The notes: a model not told the origin generated them from the letters alone. A stretch of DNA of 64,000 nucleotides from Salibacteraceae bacterium (GCA_018401875.1 JAGYJZ010000006.1:1-64000); one strand, 5' to 3'; shown: positions 11,145-20,601, numbered from the stretch's first letter. Translations and numbers: made by a program.

Positions 11145-11999
11145 GTGAGACGTTTTGGCATTTTTCTAGTCATTGCGCTTTTGGCATCGTGTTCAAACAC
11201 TACCGATCAGGAGTTAGTCATCGCCAAGGCAGGAAATAATGTCTTGAAGTTTAGTGAGTTAAAGAATGCTATTCCGAATAATTTATCATCAGAAGACAGC
11301 GCAGAATTAGCGACTAATTTCATCCAAACTTGGGTGAATCGTGAGTTAATGTATGAAAAGGCCCGATTTAACCTGGATGGTGTTGAGCAAGACATTGAAA
11401 AGCGCGTTGAGAATTACCGAAAAGAGCTTTACATATTCGCCTTCGAAAAAGAACAAGTAGGGCAGAAGCTCGATACCAACTTCACAGAAAAAGAGATTTT
11501 TTCTTTTTATGATGAGAATCAAGCTATTTTTCAACTTAACGACTACATCGTTAAGGTGAGGTATGTGAAGCTTAAATTAAATAGTCCAAATGTTGAGAAA
11601 GTAGAGGAATGGGTTCAGTCTGAAGATCAAGGGGATATTGATAAACTCACTGAATATTGCCATAAATACGCAGTCAAGTTTTTTAACGACACCAATTGGG
11701 TTTATTTCAACGAATTGCTTCGCGAGCTTCCCATCGAAGTGTACAATAAAGAATCCTTTCTGCGTTCTGATAACTTGGTCAACTTCAGCGATCCTGAGTT
11801 TCTTTACATTTTATCAATAAGAGATATTCAATCAAAAAACACCCTTTCTCCCATCGAACTTGAACGCGATCGCATCAAGAGCCTTTTGTTGAACAAGCGC
11901 AAACTCGAATTATTGAGTTCGATCAGACGCAAACTTTACCAAGACGCCCAATCAAAAGGAAACGCAACGATTTATGACAAACCACAACTTGCACAATAA
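11145..11999 (+). CDS. SurA-like chaperone lipoprotein lacking a recognisable parvulin domain
   Basis: 284 aa, GTG start directly after the previous stop. Lipobox LLASCSN with the acylated Cys at 16. The residues after it (VIAKAGNNVLKFSELKNAIP, then a helical NRELMYEKA section) match the SurA N-terminal chaperone fold, but none of the parvulin histidine motifs of its neighbours is seen. It is thus probably a membrane-anchored holdase without isomerase activity (inference). The 3' end overlaps surA by 26 bp. Confidence 0.83.
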   Translation: MRRFGIFLVIALLASCSNTTDQELVIAKAGNNVLKFSELKNAIPNNLSSEDSAELATNFIQTWVNRELMYEKARFNLDGVEQDIEKRVENYRKELYIFAFEKEQVGQKLDTNFTEKEIFSFYDENQAIFQLNDYIVKVRYVKLKLNSPNVEKVEEWVQSEDQGDIDKLTEYCHKYAVKFFNDTNWVYFNELLRELPIEVYNKESFLRSDNLVNFSDPEFLYILSIRDIQSKNTLSPIELERDRIKSLLLNKRKLELLSSIRRKLYQDAQSKGNATIYDKPQLAQ

Positions 12000-13359
12000 T
12001 ATTTTTCGCTTCATTGCCCTTGCTTTGCTCTGCTGGTTTCCATTCAAAGGATTCAGTCAGGAGCCTGTGGTCATCGACAAGGTAGTGGCATTGGTAGGTG
12101 AGAATATTGTTTTGCTTTCTGACATCGAGGCGCAGGTAGATCAAATGACGCTTTCAGATATTGCAGTAACGGAAAACACCCGCTGCGAAATCTTGGAAGA
12201 TCAAATGTATCAGAAGCTATTTTTGACACGAGCAGCTGCCGATAGTGTGGTGGTTACGGAAGATCAAATAGAACAGGAGCTCGGACGCAGACTGCGTTAC
12301 TTCATATCTCAAGTTGGCTCTGAGGAAGAGTTGGTGAGGTTTTACGGCAAAACATTGGATGAAATCAAAGAAGACTTTCGCGATGAAGTGAAGGAAATTC
12401 TTACCATCCAGCAGATGCAACAAACCGTAACGGGTGACATTAGAATATCTCCGGCAGAGGTGAGGGAGTTTTATGCTTCCATCCCCAAAGACAGTATTCC
12501 GTACATAAATTCTGAAGCAATGATTGCCCACATTGTGCGGAAGCCACCGATTAGCGCAGATGAGGAAGACCGCATCAAAACGAGGCTAAAGGAGTTTAAA
12601 AAACGGGTCGAGAATGGCGAAGATTTTGGCACCTTGGCCTATTTATATTCCGCAGATCCCGGTTCTGCCATGAAGAATGGTGAATTGGGGTTTTTAGACA
12701 GAACAGACCTCGTGCCTGAGTTTGCAAGTGCAGCTATGGGATTGGAGAAGAACCAGGTCTCTGATATCGTGCAAACGCAATTTGGCTATCACATCATTCA
12801 AATGATCGATCGAAAAGGCGATCGACTCAATGTGAGGCATATCTTATTGATTCCCCAAGTTTCCCCCTTGGATTTGCAAAAAGCTAAAGTGTGGCTCGAC
12901 AGTTTGAAAAATGAAATCCTGACCCAAGATTCATTGACATTCGCACAAGCTGCGATTAAATTCAGCGATGACGAAGCTACGCGCATGAATGGCGGTATGA
13001 TGATCAACCCGATGAACGCTTCAAATAAGTTTGACATGCAGGCCTTGGGACAAATTGATCGAAACTTACTTTTTAGCATCGAGAAGATGAAGGTGGGCGA
13101 TATTGGCGGGCCTGATTTATTTCAAACCGATGATGGGAAAAAGGCGCATCGACTGATCAACTTGGTGGATATTACCGAGCCGCATGTGGCCAATGTAAAA
13201 GACGATTATCCGCGATTAATGCTCAGCGCAAAGCGCAAAAAGGAAAACGAAAAGCTGGAAGCTTGGATTGAGAAAAATTGCAATTCTGCCTATGTGTGGG
13301 TTGATCCGCAATACGAAGCTTGCTCCTTTAGAAGCCAGTGGAAAATAACCAAACGCTAG
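11974..13359 (+). CDS. surA: peptidyl-prolyl cis-trans isomerase SurA
   Basis: Periplasmic chaperone and isomerase for outer-membrane protein biogenesis. 461 aa. Signal peptide ending FSQ; classical SurA N-terminus VVIDKVVALVGENIVLLSDIE. Parvulin domain 1 spans about residues 180-275 (AMIAHIVRKPP ... FGYHIIQMIDRK) and domain 2 about 285-390 (LNVRHILLIPQ), followed by a C-terminal helix. The start overlaps the preceding lipoprotein gene by 26 bp. One base separates its stop from the stop of the opposing efflux operon, with no terminator. Confidence 0.93.
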   Translation: MTNHNLHNNIFRFIALALLCWFPFKGFSQEPVVIDKVVALVGENIVLLSDIEAQVDQMTLSDIAVTENTRCEILEDQMYQKLFLTRAAADSVVVTEDQIEQELGRRLRYFISQVGSEEELVRFYGKTLDEIKEDFRDEVKEILTIQQMQQTVTGDIRISPAEVREFYASIPKDSIPYINSEAMIAHIVRKPPISADEEDRIKTRLKEFKKRVENGEDFGTLAYLYSADPGSAMKNGELGFLDRTDLVPEFASAAMGLEKNQVSDIVQTQFGYHIIQMIDRKGDRLNVRHILLIPQVSPLDLQKAKVWLDSLKNEILTQDSLTFAQAAIKFSDDEATRMNGGMMINPMNASNKFDMQALGQIDRNLLFSIEKMKVGDIGGPDLFQTDDGKKAHRLINLVDITEPHVANVKDDYPRLMLSAKRKKENEKLEAWIEKNCNSAYVWVDPQYEACSFRSQWKITKR

Positions 13360-13360
13360 G

Positions 13361-14443
13361 TTAATTTACCGGTTTCTTGATCTTGTCCGTCTCGCTGATT
13401 CCAGAAACCACTTCAATATGAATTCCATCGGAAATTCCAATTGAGATTTCGCGTTTCTCAAATTTTTGAGGAGCTGTTTCTACTTCCACAAAGGTCTTGT
13501 CATTTTCAAAGGTGATCAACGCTTCGTCTATGGATAAAACATTGTCTTTTCGGTCGAGCACCACATCGGCATTGGCAGAGTAACCTGCGCGAATAAAGTA
13601 GTTGGTATCTGCTTCAACTGCAGCTTCAATTTCAAATTTTATTGCGCCTTCTTCGGTCACTCCTTTTGGCGAAATGTATTCTAAAATGGCTGTGAATTCA
13701 TCTTGTTCGATGGCGCCAATATTCATGATCAACTCCATCCCAAGTTGTAGCTTCTCTACTTCTGATTCGTCAATTCTGCCCTGAAAAATAAGGTTGTCCA
13801 TGTCGGCAATCGATGCGATGGTGGTGCCATCATTAAAATTATTGGCTTCGATCACGTTAAACCCTTCTTCCACAGGAACATCCAACACCATTCCTTTCAC
13901 CGTTGATCGAATTAGCGTATTGCTTGTATTGCCTACTTTATTTGAAACGCCATCGCGCACAATGGCGAGGGCATCTTCAGCGGCATTCAGTTCTTCGTTC
14001 GCCTGTTTACGTGCAATTTCAAATTGCTGAAATTCAGCTTGCGCGATCACACCCTGATCAACGAGCGTCTTGTTGCGATCGTAATCCATTTGCGCATTGT
14101 TGAGTGATATTTTTGACCGATTCACGCGATTTTCAGCATTGTTGAGTGCGCCCATATTCGGAATCACTTTTACCCGCGCGATCAGGTCTCCATTTTTTAC
14201 GATGTCGCCTGGCTTCACATAAATCTGCTGTATGATTCCAGAAATTTGGGGTTTGATGAAGATTTCATTCCGCGGAACAACCGATCCTGTGGCAACACTT
14301 TTCTTAATGATAGTTCGATAGGCTGGCGCTTCTGTTTCATACACGATTGGCTCTTCCTGGTTTTTTTGGTATAGGAAATATAAGGTCCAAACAAAGAGGC
14401 CGAAAAGCCCAACAAGTGCGATGATTTTGATGATTGATTTCAT
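13361..14443 (-). CDS. HlyD/MacA-family periplasmic adaptor of an ABC efflux pump
   Basis: 360 aa. N-terminal membrane anchor (residues ~5-25), biotinyl-lipoyl half (VATGSVVPRNEIFIKPQISG), coiled-coil hairpin about residues 100-165, second lipoyl half (LIRSTVKGMVLDVPVEEGFN) and beta-barrel. It would bridge the inner-membrane MacB-like permeases to a TolC-type outer-membrane channel, which is not encoded in the window. Last gene of a four-gene minus-strand operon (ATPase, permease, permease, adaptor), 6 bp after the second permease. Confidence 0.92.
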   Translation of the reverse strand: MKSIIKIIALVGLFGLFVWTLYFLYQKNQEEPIVYETEAPAYRTIIKKSVATGSVVPRNEIFIKPQISGIIQQIYVKPGDIVKNGDLIARVKVIPNMGALNNAENRVNRSKISLNNAQMDYDRNKTLVDQGVIAQAEFQQFEIARKQANEELNAAEDALAIVRDGVSNKVGNTSNTLIRSTVKGMVLDVPVEEGFNVIEANNFNDGTTIASIADMDNLIFQGRIDESEVEKLQLGMELIMNIGAIEQDEFTAILEYISPKGVTEEGAIKFEIEAAVEADTNYFIRAGYSANADVVLDRKDNVLSIDEALITFENDKTFVEVETAPQKFEKREISIGISDGIHIEVVSGISETDKIKKPVN

Positions 14444-14449
14444 AATTGA

Positions 14450-15706
14450 TTATTCACTTCTAAGTGCAACAATAGGGTCTACACCGGCAGCTTTTTGAGC
14501 AGGAATCACTCCTGCCAGTCCGCCTGATATAACGATGATGATTAAACAGATTACAGCTGCTGTAAGGTCGATTTCAGGATTTTTAAACATGCCGGCCGAA
14601 CCATCGATGGATGAATTTACCAACTCAAGCACTCCAACTCCGGCAGAAAGCCCTAAATATCCGGCAATGCTTGTGAGAATAAGCGCTTCGAGGATGATTT
14701 GCGAAACAATTGAAAATGGTGTGGCTCCTATGGCTTTGCGGATCCCAATTTCCTTGGTTCGCTCTTTTACCACTACCAGCATGATGTTGCTTACGCCAAT
14801 CACACCGGCCAATAGCGTTCCAATTCCCACTACCCACACTAAAATTTGTATGGCAACAAAGAGGCCCGAAATTTTACCGAATTCTTCTGAGGCGTTCCAT
14901 CCGCCAATTGCGCGGTGGTCATCGGGATGAACGTTGTGCCGCTTTTTTAGAATTACGCGGGCCTCTTGCTCTAAATCGGTTACAGCAACATCGGGTTTCC
15001 CCATCACAGAATACCAACCCACGCGGTCGCCCCAATTGAATGCCTGCTGAAACGTGGTGATGGGTGTCATAATGGTTTCCAATTCATTGTCGTTATGGCC
15101 GGAAGTAAACTCTAAATCGTGCACACCAATCACCATAAAGTATATCCCGCTGATGTTGATGTATTCTCCTATCGGGTTTTCGTCTTTTTCAAATAAAATA
15201 TCGCGAACGCGTGATCCGATAACAGCCACCTTTCGCCTATCCTCCACATCTTTTTGATTGAGCCAACGTCCTGCGACAATTTTTTTAGGTGAGATTTTTA
15301 TAATTTCAGGAATGTCGCCAGAAATACTGAAACTACTGCCGCTAAAGTTTTTTCGTGTCACAAAATTTGTCGATCGATACCCACCGAGTTGGCATTTTGG
15401 CGCCACTACTTCAGCTCCAACCAATCCGCGTTGCAAAGCCTCGGTATCATCGTTGTCGAATGCCACATAGCGGCCTTTTTGAAATCCTTTATACGGCATG
15501 CTCGATGTTTGTCCCCACATGAAGAAGCTGTTTGTGGCAAAGCTTCCAAAGTCGCCCATCACCCCATTCCTGAGTCCATTGCCCGACCCCATCAGCACCA
15601 CCAACATAAACATGCCCCAGAACACACCGAATGCTGTAAGCGCAGTGCGAAGTTTGTTCTTCGAGAGCACGTGATATATTTCTTGCCAGCGGTCTAAGTC
15701 AAACAT
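14450..15706 (-). CDS. MacB-like ABC transporter permease (second of a paralogous pair)
   Basis: 418 aa. N-terminal transmembrane helix (LRTALTAFGVFWGMFMLVVL), MacB periplasmic core, then three C-terminal helices with the FtsX signature region (NIMLVVVKERTKEIGIRKAI). It starts one base after the stop of the first permease, which it resembles along its length (both begin MFDLD[RK]WQEI). The pair probably forms a heterodimer using the single separate ATPase. Unlike Proteobacterial MacB, no ATPase domain is fused. Confidence 0.93.
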   Translation of the reverse strand: MFDLDRWQEIYHVLSKNKLRTALTAFGVFWGMFMLVVLMGSGNGLRNGVMGDFGSFATNSFFMWGQTSSMPYKGFQKGRYVAFDNDDTEALQRGLVGAEVVAPKCQLGGYRSTNFVTRKNFSGSSFSISGDIPEIIKISPKKIVAGRWLNQKDVEDRRKVAVIGSRVRDILFEKDENPIGEYINISGIYFMVIGVHDLEFTSGHNDNELETIMTPITTFQQAFNWGDRVGWYSVMGKPDVAVTDLEQEARVILKKRHNVHPDDHRAIGGWNASEEFGKISGLFVAIQILVWVVGIGTLLAGVIGVSNIMLVVVKERTKEIGIRKAIGATPFSIVSQIILEALILTSIAGYLGLSAGVGVLELVNSSIDGSAGMFKNPEIDLTAAVICLIIIVISGGLAGVIPAQKAAGVDPIVALRSE

Positions 15707-15707
15707 G

Positions 15708-16943
15708 TTAATCTTCTCTTAATGCTACTACGGGTTGAATTCGAGAGGCGCGAATAGCGGGAATAAATCCTGCCAAACTGCCTGAGATTATCAGCAGAAC
15801 TGTGGCACCTACAGCCACTTTAATATCAACTTCGGGATTGAGGAAAAATTTATTTCCTTGGAGCATGTCACCCGCCCATTCCAACAATCCCACACCCAAT
15901 GATAATCCGATGTAACCTGCTACTACGGTAATGAAAATAGCCTCTTGCATGATCATTCCAATGATGGAAGAAGAGGTTGCGCCAAGCGCTTTGCGGATTC
16001 CGATTTCTCGCGTTCGTTCTTTAACCACAATCATCATAATGTTGCTCACACCAACGATGCCAGCCAGTATGGTTCCACATCCTATAATCCAAATAAATAC
16101 GCGGATACCAAAAAACAATTGCACGAATTTCTGAAAGAATTCGGCTCGGTTTCGGATGTAAACCGCCCGCTCATCTGTGGGGTCGAAGTTCAGTCGTTGC
16201 GACAGCCTCGTGCGAAGTTCTGAAACAATTTGTTCCGCTTCTTCAATGCTCGCATCGCCAGTGGTCATTACTATTCTATCCACACGCATGGGGTCGCCAA
16301 ATACTTTTTGGTGGGTTGATAGCGGAATCCAAGCCCGTCTCACATCACGATCGCCACCTTGATCGCTGAAATAGCCAACCACTTTAAAGGGTATGCCGCT
16401 GATGTTGACGTACTCACCAATCGGACTGGCATCATTGCCAAACAATTCGATTTTCATGTCGATGCCGATGCACGCCACTTTCTTCGCTTCATTTACATCG
16501 AGCTGATTGATAAATCGACCTTCAATGATGGTAATTTGCTCTGCCTCTTGCTCACCAGGCAAGCAGCCTAGAATGTCGAAATTTCCTGTTTTGCCATTAT
16601 AAGTGGTTGAGCCACTTCCCTGCAAGTACTTGCGAGCCGAGAGGTTTTCAACGCCTTTTTGGTGCAGTTGTATGTCTTTGAAATCATCGTTTTCTAGGCG
16701 AATATTCCTATCGGGTTTATAGCCTTTGTAAGGCAAGGATGTTTTCCCGGGCGAAATCCAAACAGAATTAATGGCGTTGCCAGCGAACTGATTTTCAGCT
16801 CCATTTTGTAATCCTTTTCCTGAACCTAGCAACAGTATAAGCATGAAAATACCCCATGCTACGCTGAATCCAGTTAGAAAGGTGCGCAGCCGATTTTTGT
16901 TGATCGTACTAAAAATCTCTTGCCATTTATCGAGGTCAAACAT
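15708..16943 (-). CDS. MacB-like ABC transporter permease (first of a paralogous pair)
   Basis: 411 aa from the ATG at 16943. That start has a strong ribosome binding site (AAAGGAGG, 7 nt upstream) and overlaps the ATPase stop by 8 bp; the longer frame to 16970 has no such signal. N-terminal helix ([20 protein letters not shown]), periplasmic MacB core, C-terminal FtsX domain with [20 protein letters not shown] and three helices. Expected to work with the adjacent permease, ATPase and adaptor to export a peptide, lipid or antibiotic. Substrate unknown. Confidence 0.93.
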   Translation of the reverse strand: MFDLDKWQEIFSTINKNRLRTFLTGFSVAWGIFMLILLLGSGKGLQNGAENQFAGNAINSVWISPGKTSLPYKGYKPDRNIRLENDDFKDIQLHQKGVENLSARKYLQGSGSTTYNGKTGNFDILGCLPGEQEAEQITIIEGRFINQLDVNEAKKVACIGIDMKIELFGNDASPIGEYVNISGIPFKVVGYFSDQGGDRDVRRAWIPLSTHQKVFGDPMRVDRIVMTTGDASIEEAEQIVSELRTRLSQRLNFDPTDERAVYIRNRAEFFQKFVQLFFGIRVFIWIIGCGTILAGIVGVSNIMMIVVKERTREIGIRKALGATSSSIIGMIMQEAIFITVVAGYIGLSLGVGLLEWAGDMLQGNKFFLNPEVDIKVAVGATVLLIISGSLAGFIPAIRASRIQPVVALRED

Positions 16944-17616
16944 GCTGTTCCTCCTTTTCAACGATAACACCGTCTTTCAGCATAATTTGACGATCGGTTA
17001 AATCTGCGATGTCTTGTTCATGGGTCACAATAATTACGGTGATTCCAAGCTTGTTCACTTCTCTAAAGAGATCCATCACATTTTGTGATGTTACTGAATC
17101 AAGAGCGCCAGTAGGTTCGTCTGCAAGAATCAATTTTGGATGTGTGATCAACGCGCGAGCGATGGAAACGCGCTGCTGTTGACCTCCAGAAAGCTGGCTT
17201 GGCATGTGTTCGGCCCACTCTTTAAGGCCAACTTTATCTAAATATTCAAGGGCTAATTTGTTGCGTTCTTTTCGCCTAACACCTTTGTAATAGAGCGGTA
17301 AAGCCACGTTTTCCATGGCGTTTTTATACCCAAGAAGATGAAAGGATTGGAAGATAAAACCGATGAATTCGTTTCTGTATTTTGCTGCTTTCGGCTCGGA
17401 TAAGTTTTTGATTAAGGTGCTGTCAAGTGTGTATTCACCGCTGTCATACTCATCTAAAATTCCCAAAATATTCAACAAGGTTGATTTTCCTGAGCCCGAT
17501 GAGCCCATGATTGAAACCAACTCACCCGCTCCGATTTCGAGATTGATGTCTTTCAAAACATGCAAGTCATGCGAACCTGTGCTGTAGTGCTTATTGATAT
17601 TTGATAACTTGATCAC
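16936..17616 (-). CDS. ABC transporter ATP-binding protein (MacB/LolD type)
   Basis: 226 aa, the size of a stand-alone LolD/MacB-class ATPase. Walker [10 protein letters not shown] (about residue 38), Q-loop FIFQSF, signature LSGGQQQR, Walker [13 protein letters not shown]-loop VTHE. First gene of the efflux operon and overlaps the first permease. It powers mechanotransmission by the two FtsX-type permeases rather than classic substrate translocation (known for MacB; assumed here). Confidence 0.95.
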   Translation of the reverse strand: MIKLSNINKHYSTGSHDLHVLKDINLEIGAGELVSIMGSSGSGKSTLLNILGILDEYDSGEYTLDSTLIKNLSEPKAAKYRNEFIGFIFQSFHLLGYKNAMENVALPLYYKGVRRKERNKLALEYLDKVGLKEWAEHMPSQLSGGQQQRVSIARALITHPKLILADEPTGALDSVTSQNVMDLFREVNKLGITVIIVTHEQDIADLTDRQIMLKDGVIVEKEEQHV

Positions 17617-17715
17617 CTTGCAATAGTATGTATTGAATAGAATGAATTTTGTGTTTTTATGTCAAACACATAAGGAAAGGTATAGTTGGTGACTTGGCGG
17701 TATGAATGGACAAAA

Positions 17716-17741
17716 AAAATGAGCGAGTTATCGCCCATTTT
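17716..17741 (-). terminator. hairpin terminator after lipoprotein gene
   Basis: Stem AAAATGAGCGA / TCGCCCATTTT around GTTA, flanked by A- and T-runs, so it can work in both directions. It sits 23 bp past the stop of the gene at 17764 on the minus strand. Confidence 0.75.
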
Positions 17742-17763
17742 TTAAAAATCATTTGCTTGAAAT

Positions 17764-18096
17764 TTAATCCTCGCAGGTGCAATTATACGTGCCTGAAAAT
17801 GCCCAAACCAATCCTGAAGATGTGCTGGTTTCTGTGAAGGTGTATGATTCTTCTTCGTAGGCAGTAACAGCATCATCAAAATCCTTTCTCTTCTCGCAAA
17901 TTTCATCCGTTCTGTCGGGATAGGTATTCTTGAAATCGTTTGCAATGGTGGCTTGCAATGAATTTCGAACTTCCGTTGAAATTTCTGGATCAAAATCAAA
18001 ACTTGTTATGCTCACGCATTCGCAGTCAGTGCATTTTTGGCACGATGTCAGTCCGATTAACGCAACCACTACTGCGCTCAATATAATCTTATTCAT
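17764..18096 (-). CDS. small cysteine-rich lipoprotein, unknown function
   Basis: 110 aa. Signal peptide and lipobox LTSC (MNKIILSAVVVALIGLTSCQ); the mature protein starts with clustered cysteines (CQKCTDCEC) and ends NCTCED. The paired Cys suggest disulfides or metal binding, but no family is recognised. Single-gene unit with its own hairpin terminator. The 3' neighbour is the divergently controlled efflux operon. Confidence 0.75.
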   Translation of the reverse strand: MNKIILSAVVVALIGLTSCQKCTDCECVSITSFDFDPEISTEVRNSLQATIANDFKNTYPDRTDEICEKRKDFDDAVTAYEEESYTFTETSTSSGLVWAFSGTYNCTCED

Positions 18097-18210
18097 TGGT
18101 CAATGTTTTGTTCGAATATAGGTGAATTGATGATTTATTGGTTTGCGTGAATGAAAAAAGAGTGAACAGGGAATGGGGGTGTGGCTATTGATGTGAAATT
18201 CAAAATATTT

Positions 18211-19170
18211 CATGTTCCTGACCTCGTCCGTGAAATGGATGTTCGCCTTAGTCTTGCTTCGCAATCCTAGTCTTTTTTCATATCAAAACGCTTGAGCAAG
18301 CTCAGTGGAGATTTAGTTGTGTTCAGCTTTGGTCAAACTCAATAATGTTCTTGAAGGTTTTAGCGAAGACTAACGATACAGGATTATTTCATGTTCCTGA
18401 CCTTGTCCGTGAAATGGATGTTCGCCTTTCCTTTGCTGCGCAAGTGAAGGCTTTTTTCATATCCAAACGCTTGAGCAAGCTCGGTGGAGATTTAGTTGTG
18501 TTCAGCTTTGGTCAAACTCAATAATGTTCTTGAAGGTTTTAGCGAAGACTAACGATACAGGATTATTTCATGTTCCTGACCTTGTCCGTGAAATGGATGT
18601 TCGCCTTTCCTTTGCTGCGCAAGTGAAGGCTTTTTTCATATCCAAACGCTTGAGCAAGCTCGGTGGAGATTTAGTTGTGTTCAGCTTTGGTCAAACTCAA
18701 TAATGTTCTTGAAGGTTTTAGCAATGACTAACGAAACAGGATTATTTCATGTTCCTGACCTCGTCCGTGAAATGGATTTTCGCCTTAGTCTTGCTTCGCA
18801 AGTGAAGTCTTTTTTCATATCCAAACGCTTGAGCAAGCTCGGTGGAGATTTAGTTGTGTTCAGCTTTGGTCAAACTCAATAATTTTATTAAAGGTTTTAG
18901 CGAAGACTAACGAAACAGGATTATTTCATGTTCCTGACCTCGTCCGTGAAATGGATTTTCGCCTTAGTCTTGCTGCGCAAGTGAAGACTTTTTTCATATC
19001 CAAACGCTTGAGCAAGCTCGGTGGAGATTTAGTTGTGTTCAGCTTTGGTCAAACTCAATAATTTTATTAGCTGAAGCGAAGACTAACGAAACAGGATTAT
19101 TTCATGTTCCTGACCTCGTCCGTGCAGTGGATATTCGCCTTTCCCTTGCTGCGCAAGTGAAGACTTTTTT
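18211..19170. repeat. tandem array, six copies of a ~179-bp unit
   Basis: The word CATGTTCCTGACC starts at 18211, 18390, 18569, 18748, 18927 and 19103, giving four exact 179-bp steps and one of 176 bp (a 3-bp deletion in copy five). Copies two and three are nearly identical, while copies four to six share variants (GATTTTCGCC), so the array grew by local duplication. Each unit carries GCTGCGCAAGTGAAG, then CTTTTTTCATATCCAAACGC and TTGAGCAAGCTC. No open reading frame crosses it. It fills the gap between the lipoprotein gene and tRNA-Arg, on the 3' side of that tRNA. Confidence 0.93.
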
Positions 19171-19216
19171 CATATCCAAACGCTTGAGCAAGCTCAGCGT
19201 TTGGATATGAAAAAAG
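19164..19216. repeat. 20-bp perfect inverted repeat ending the 179-bp array
   Basis: 19164-19183 (CTTTTTTCATATCCAAACGC) is the array-unit segment; 19197-19216 is its exact reverse complement, separated by TTGAGCAAGCTCA, which itself nearly continues the stem. T-run on the 5' side and A-run on the 3' side, so it is not a terminator by itself. Confidence 0.9.
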
Positions 19217-19241
19217 CCTGTTCAGCCAAGCTGAAAAGGCT
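19210..19241 (-). terminator. tRNA-Arg terminator
   Basis: Read on the minus strand: AGCCTTTTCAGC TTG GCTGAACAGGCT followed by TTTTT. One mismatch in a 12-bp stem, 13 nt past the tRNA 3' end. Its U-tract is the first part of the inverted copy of the array unit. Confidence 0.8.
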
Positions 19242-19253
19242 TCGATCATCAAG

Positions 19254-19327
19254 TGACCCAATCAGGATTCGAACCTGAGACCTACTGCTTAGAAGGCAGT
19301 TGCTCTATCCAGCTGAGCTATTGGGCC
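19254..19327 (-). tRNA. tRNA-Arg (anticodon TCT)
   Basis: 74 nt on the minus strand. Acceptor GGCCCAA/TTGGGTC, D-arm TAGCTCAGCTGGATAGAGCA, anticodon stem ACTGC/GCAGT with loop CTTCTAA, T-arm CAGGTTCGAATCCTG, discriminator A. CCA is not encoded. Confidence 0.95.
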
Positions 19328-19347
19328 AATAGTTCACTTGTATCAAT

Positions 19348-19370
19348 AAAAGCCCCAAAAATGGGGCTTT
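19348..19370 (-). terminator. hairpin between tRNA-Pro and tRNA-Arg
   Basis: AAAGCCCC-ATTTTT-GGGGCTTT on the minus strand, followed by TATT. It lies between the two tRNAs, so each is probably transcribed or processed separately. Confidence 0.7.
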
Positions 19371-19379
19371 CTATATTGG

Positions 19380-19453
19380 TCGGGGTGGCAGGATTCGAAC
19401 CTGCGACCTCCTGCTCCCAAAGCAGGCGCGATGCCGGGCTACGCTACACCCCG
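19380..19453 (-). tRNA. tRNA-Pro (anticodon TGG)
   Basis: 74 nt on the minus strand. Acceptor CGGGGTG/CACCCCG, anticodon stem CCTGC/GCAGG with loop TTTGGGA, T-arm GCAGGTTCGAATCCTGC, discriminator A. No encoded CCA. Confidence 0.95.
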
Positions 19454-19474
19454 ATGAAAAGAACTTTTAAGAAC

Positions 19475-19502
19475 AAAAAAGCCGTCCTTTCAAAAGGACG
19501 GC
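19475..19502 (-). terminator. terminator of the lipoprotein gene at 19537
   Basis: Minus strand: GCCGTCCTTTT GAAAGGACGGC then TTTTTT, a strong intrinsic terminator 35 bp past the stop. Confidence 0.85.
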
Positions 19503-19536
19503 AAATGTAATATTTCTTTAAATAAAAGAAGAAGAA

Positions 19537-20361
19537 TTAATAGAGGCTTCCTCTTATTTCTGAAACTGCTGCACCCAACTCTTCTACGTCACTGGTGCTG
19601 AACTTTTTAGCGTGCTTTGTAATCTTTGCTATTGGAGCACTGATGGTTTTTAATTGCTCAGCAATGGCTTTCATTTCAGCGTTGTCTTTGAAAACATCGC
19701 ACATGTGAAGCACATTTGTGTATGCATCGCACATGCTCCAAACACCCAGCCTTACGTCTGCGTTGCTTAAGTCGCTCTTAGACATTTGACATGCAATGTG
19801 CAAGCCTTCTAACCATCCACCAACTACCATAAACGTGGCGTATTGCGCTCTTTCGTCAGAGAAAAGCTGGTCTTTTGCCTTTAAGTAAGCCTTCGTAAGC
19901 AGCACTGATTTATTGATCGTTGTATCTTCAGAAGCCATTTTTTCGATCAATTCTTGATCAAACGCTTCAGCAATGCCCAAGCTGCCCGCTGTTTTCATCA
20001 ATCCTTCCATGCGCGACATGGCACTTTGGTTTTGTCCGAAGGCGGCACAATAAACCATATCGCTTCCAATAGCGCCAATACCCAATGCTTGTTTTGACGA
20101 ACCACTAAAACTTTTACCTGCTGATAACATTGCTGACTCAGAAAAAGAGTAGCCATTCTTGTTCATCGTTTCATACAGTTTGGCTGTAACTTCAATGTTG
20201 GTCTTGATGATACCGAGCTCAGCAAGGTAGCCGTCAGGAAGAGACTCAGCCCTTTCAAAGTTGTATTTTGGTCCAGTTGGAGCCTCTTCGCCACCGCAAG
20301 AGGAAAGTAAGGTTATGGCAGAAAACGAAATTGCCGAAAGGAATAGGTAGGTTCTTTTCAT
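19537..20361 (-). CDS. secreted lipoprotein of unknown function
   Basis: 274 aa from the ATG at 20361, chosen because the signal peptide then begins MKRTYLFLSAIS and ends at lipobox LLSSCGG. The longer frame to 20403 puts 14 extra residues before it. The mature protein is helical, with regular Ala/Ser/Leu spacing and a few Cys. No family recognised. Monocistronic, with a strong terminator, lying upstream of the tRNA pair on the same strand. Confidence 0.78.
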   Translation of the reverse strand: MKRTYLFLSAISFSAITLLSSCGGEEAPTGPKYNFERAESLPDGYLAELGIIKTNIEVTAKLYETMNKNGYSFSESAMLSAGKSFSGSSKQALGIGAIGSDMVYCAAFGQNQSAMSRMEGLMKTAGSLGIAEAFDQELIEKMASEDTTINKSVLLTKAYLKAKDQLFSDERAQYATFMVVGGWLEGLHIACQMSKSDLSNADVRLGVWSMCDAYTNVLHMCDVFKDNAEMKAIAEQLKTISAPIAKITKHAKKFSTSDVEELGAAVSEIRGSLY

Positions 20362-20601
20362 TTTATTGAGAATCAATTTAATCGCAAAACTAATCTGCTT
20401 CACAAAACTGGCAAGTATTACTTATTAAGCTTATGAAATTTTCATGTGAATAAACTCATTTAGACTAACATCAGACGATCACTTATATGCTTGTACCAAT
20501 GGGAGGGAAGAACGTTATTGCACTTTAGATGCAGTAATAAGATTAGTTTTTGAACGAGGATAGTCGGGATTTGAAAAATTGCAGCATTTTTGAATCCATT
20601 G

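Noticed and set aside
18211-19170. CRISPR array
   Set aside because: Units are head-to-tail direct copies of the whole 179 bp with no variable spacers, and no cas genes are in the window.
19164-19216. Palindrome as an intrinsic terminator
   Set aside because: The T-run is on the 5' side and the A-run on the 3' side on both strands, the reverse of a terminator; the real tRNA-Arg terminator is next to it at 19210-19241.
19253-19510. 85-aa reading frame over tRNA-Arg and tRNA-Pro
   Set aside because: It is antisense to two clear tRNA genes; the GFEPATSC-like text comes from the tRNA T-arms.
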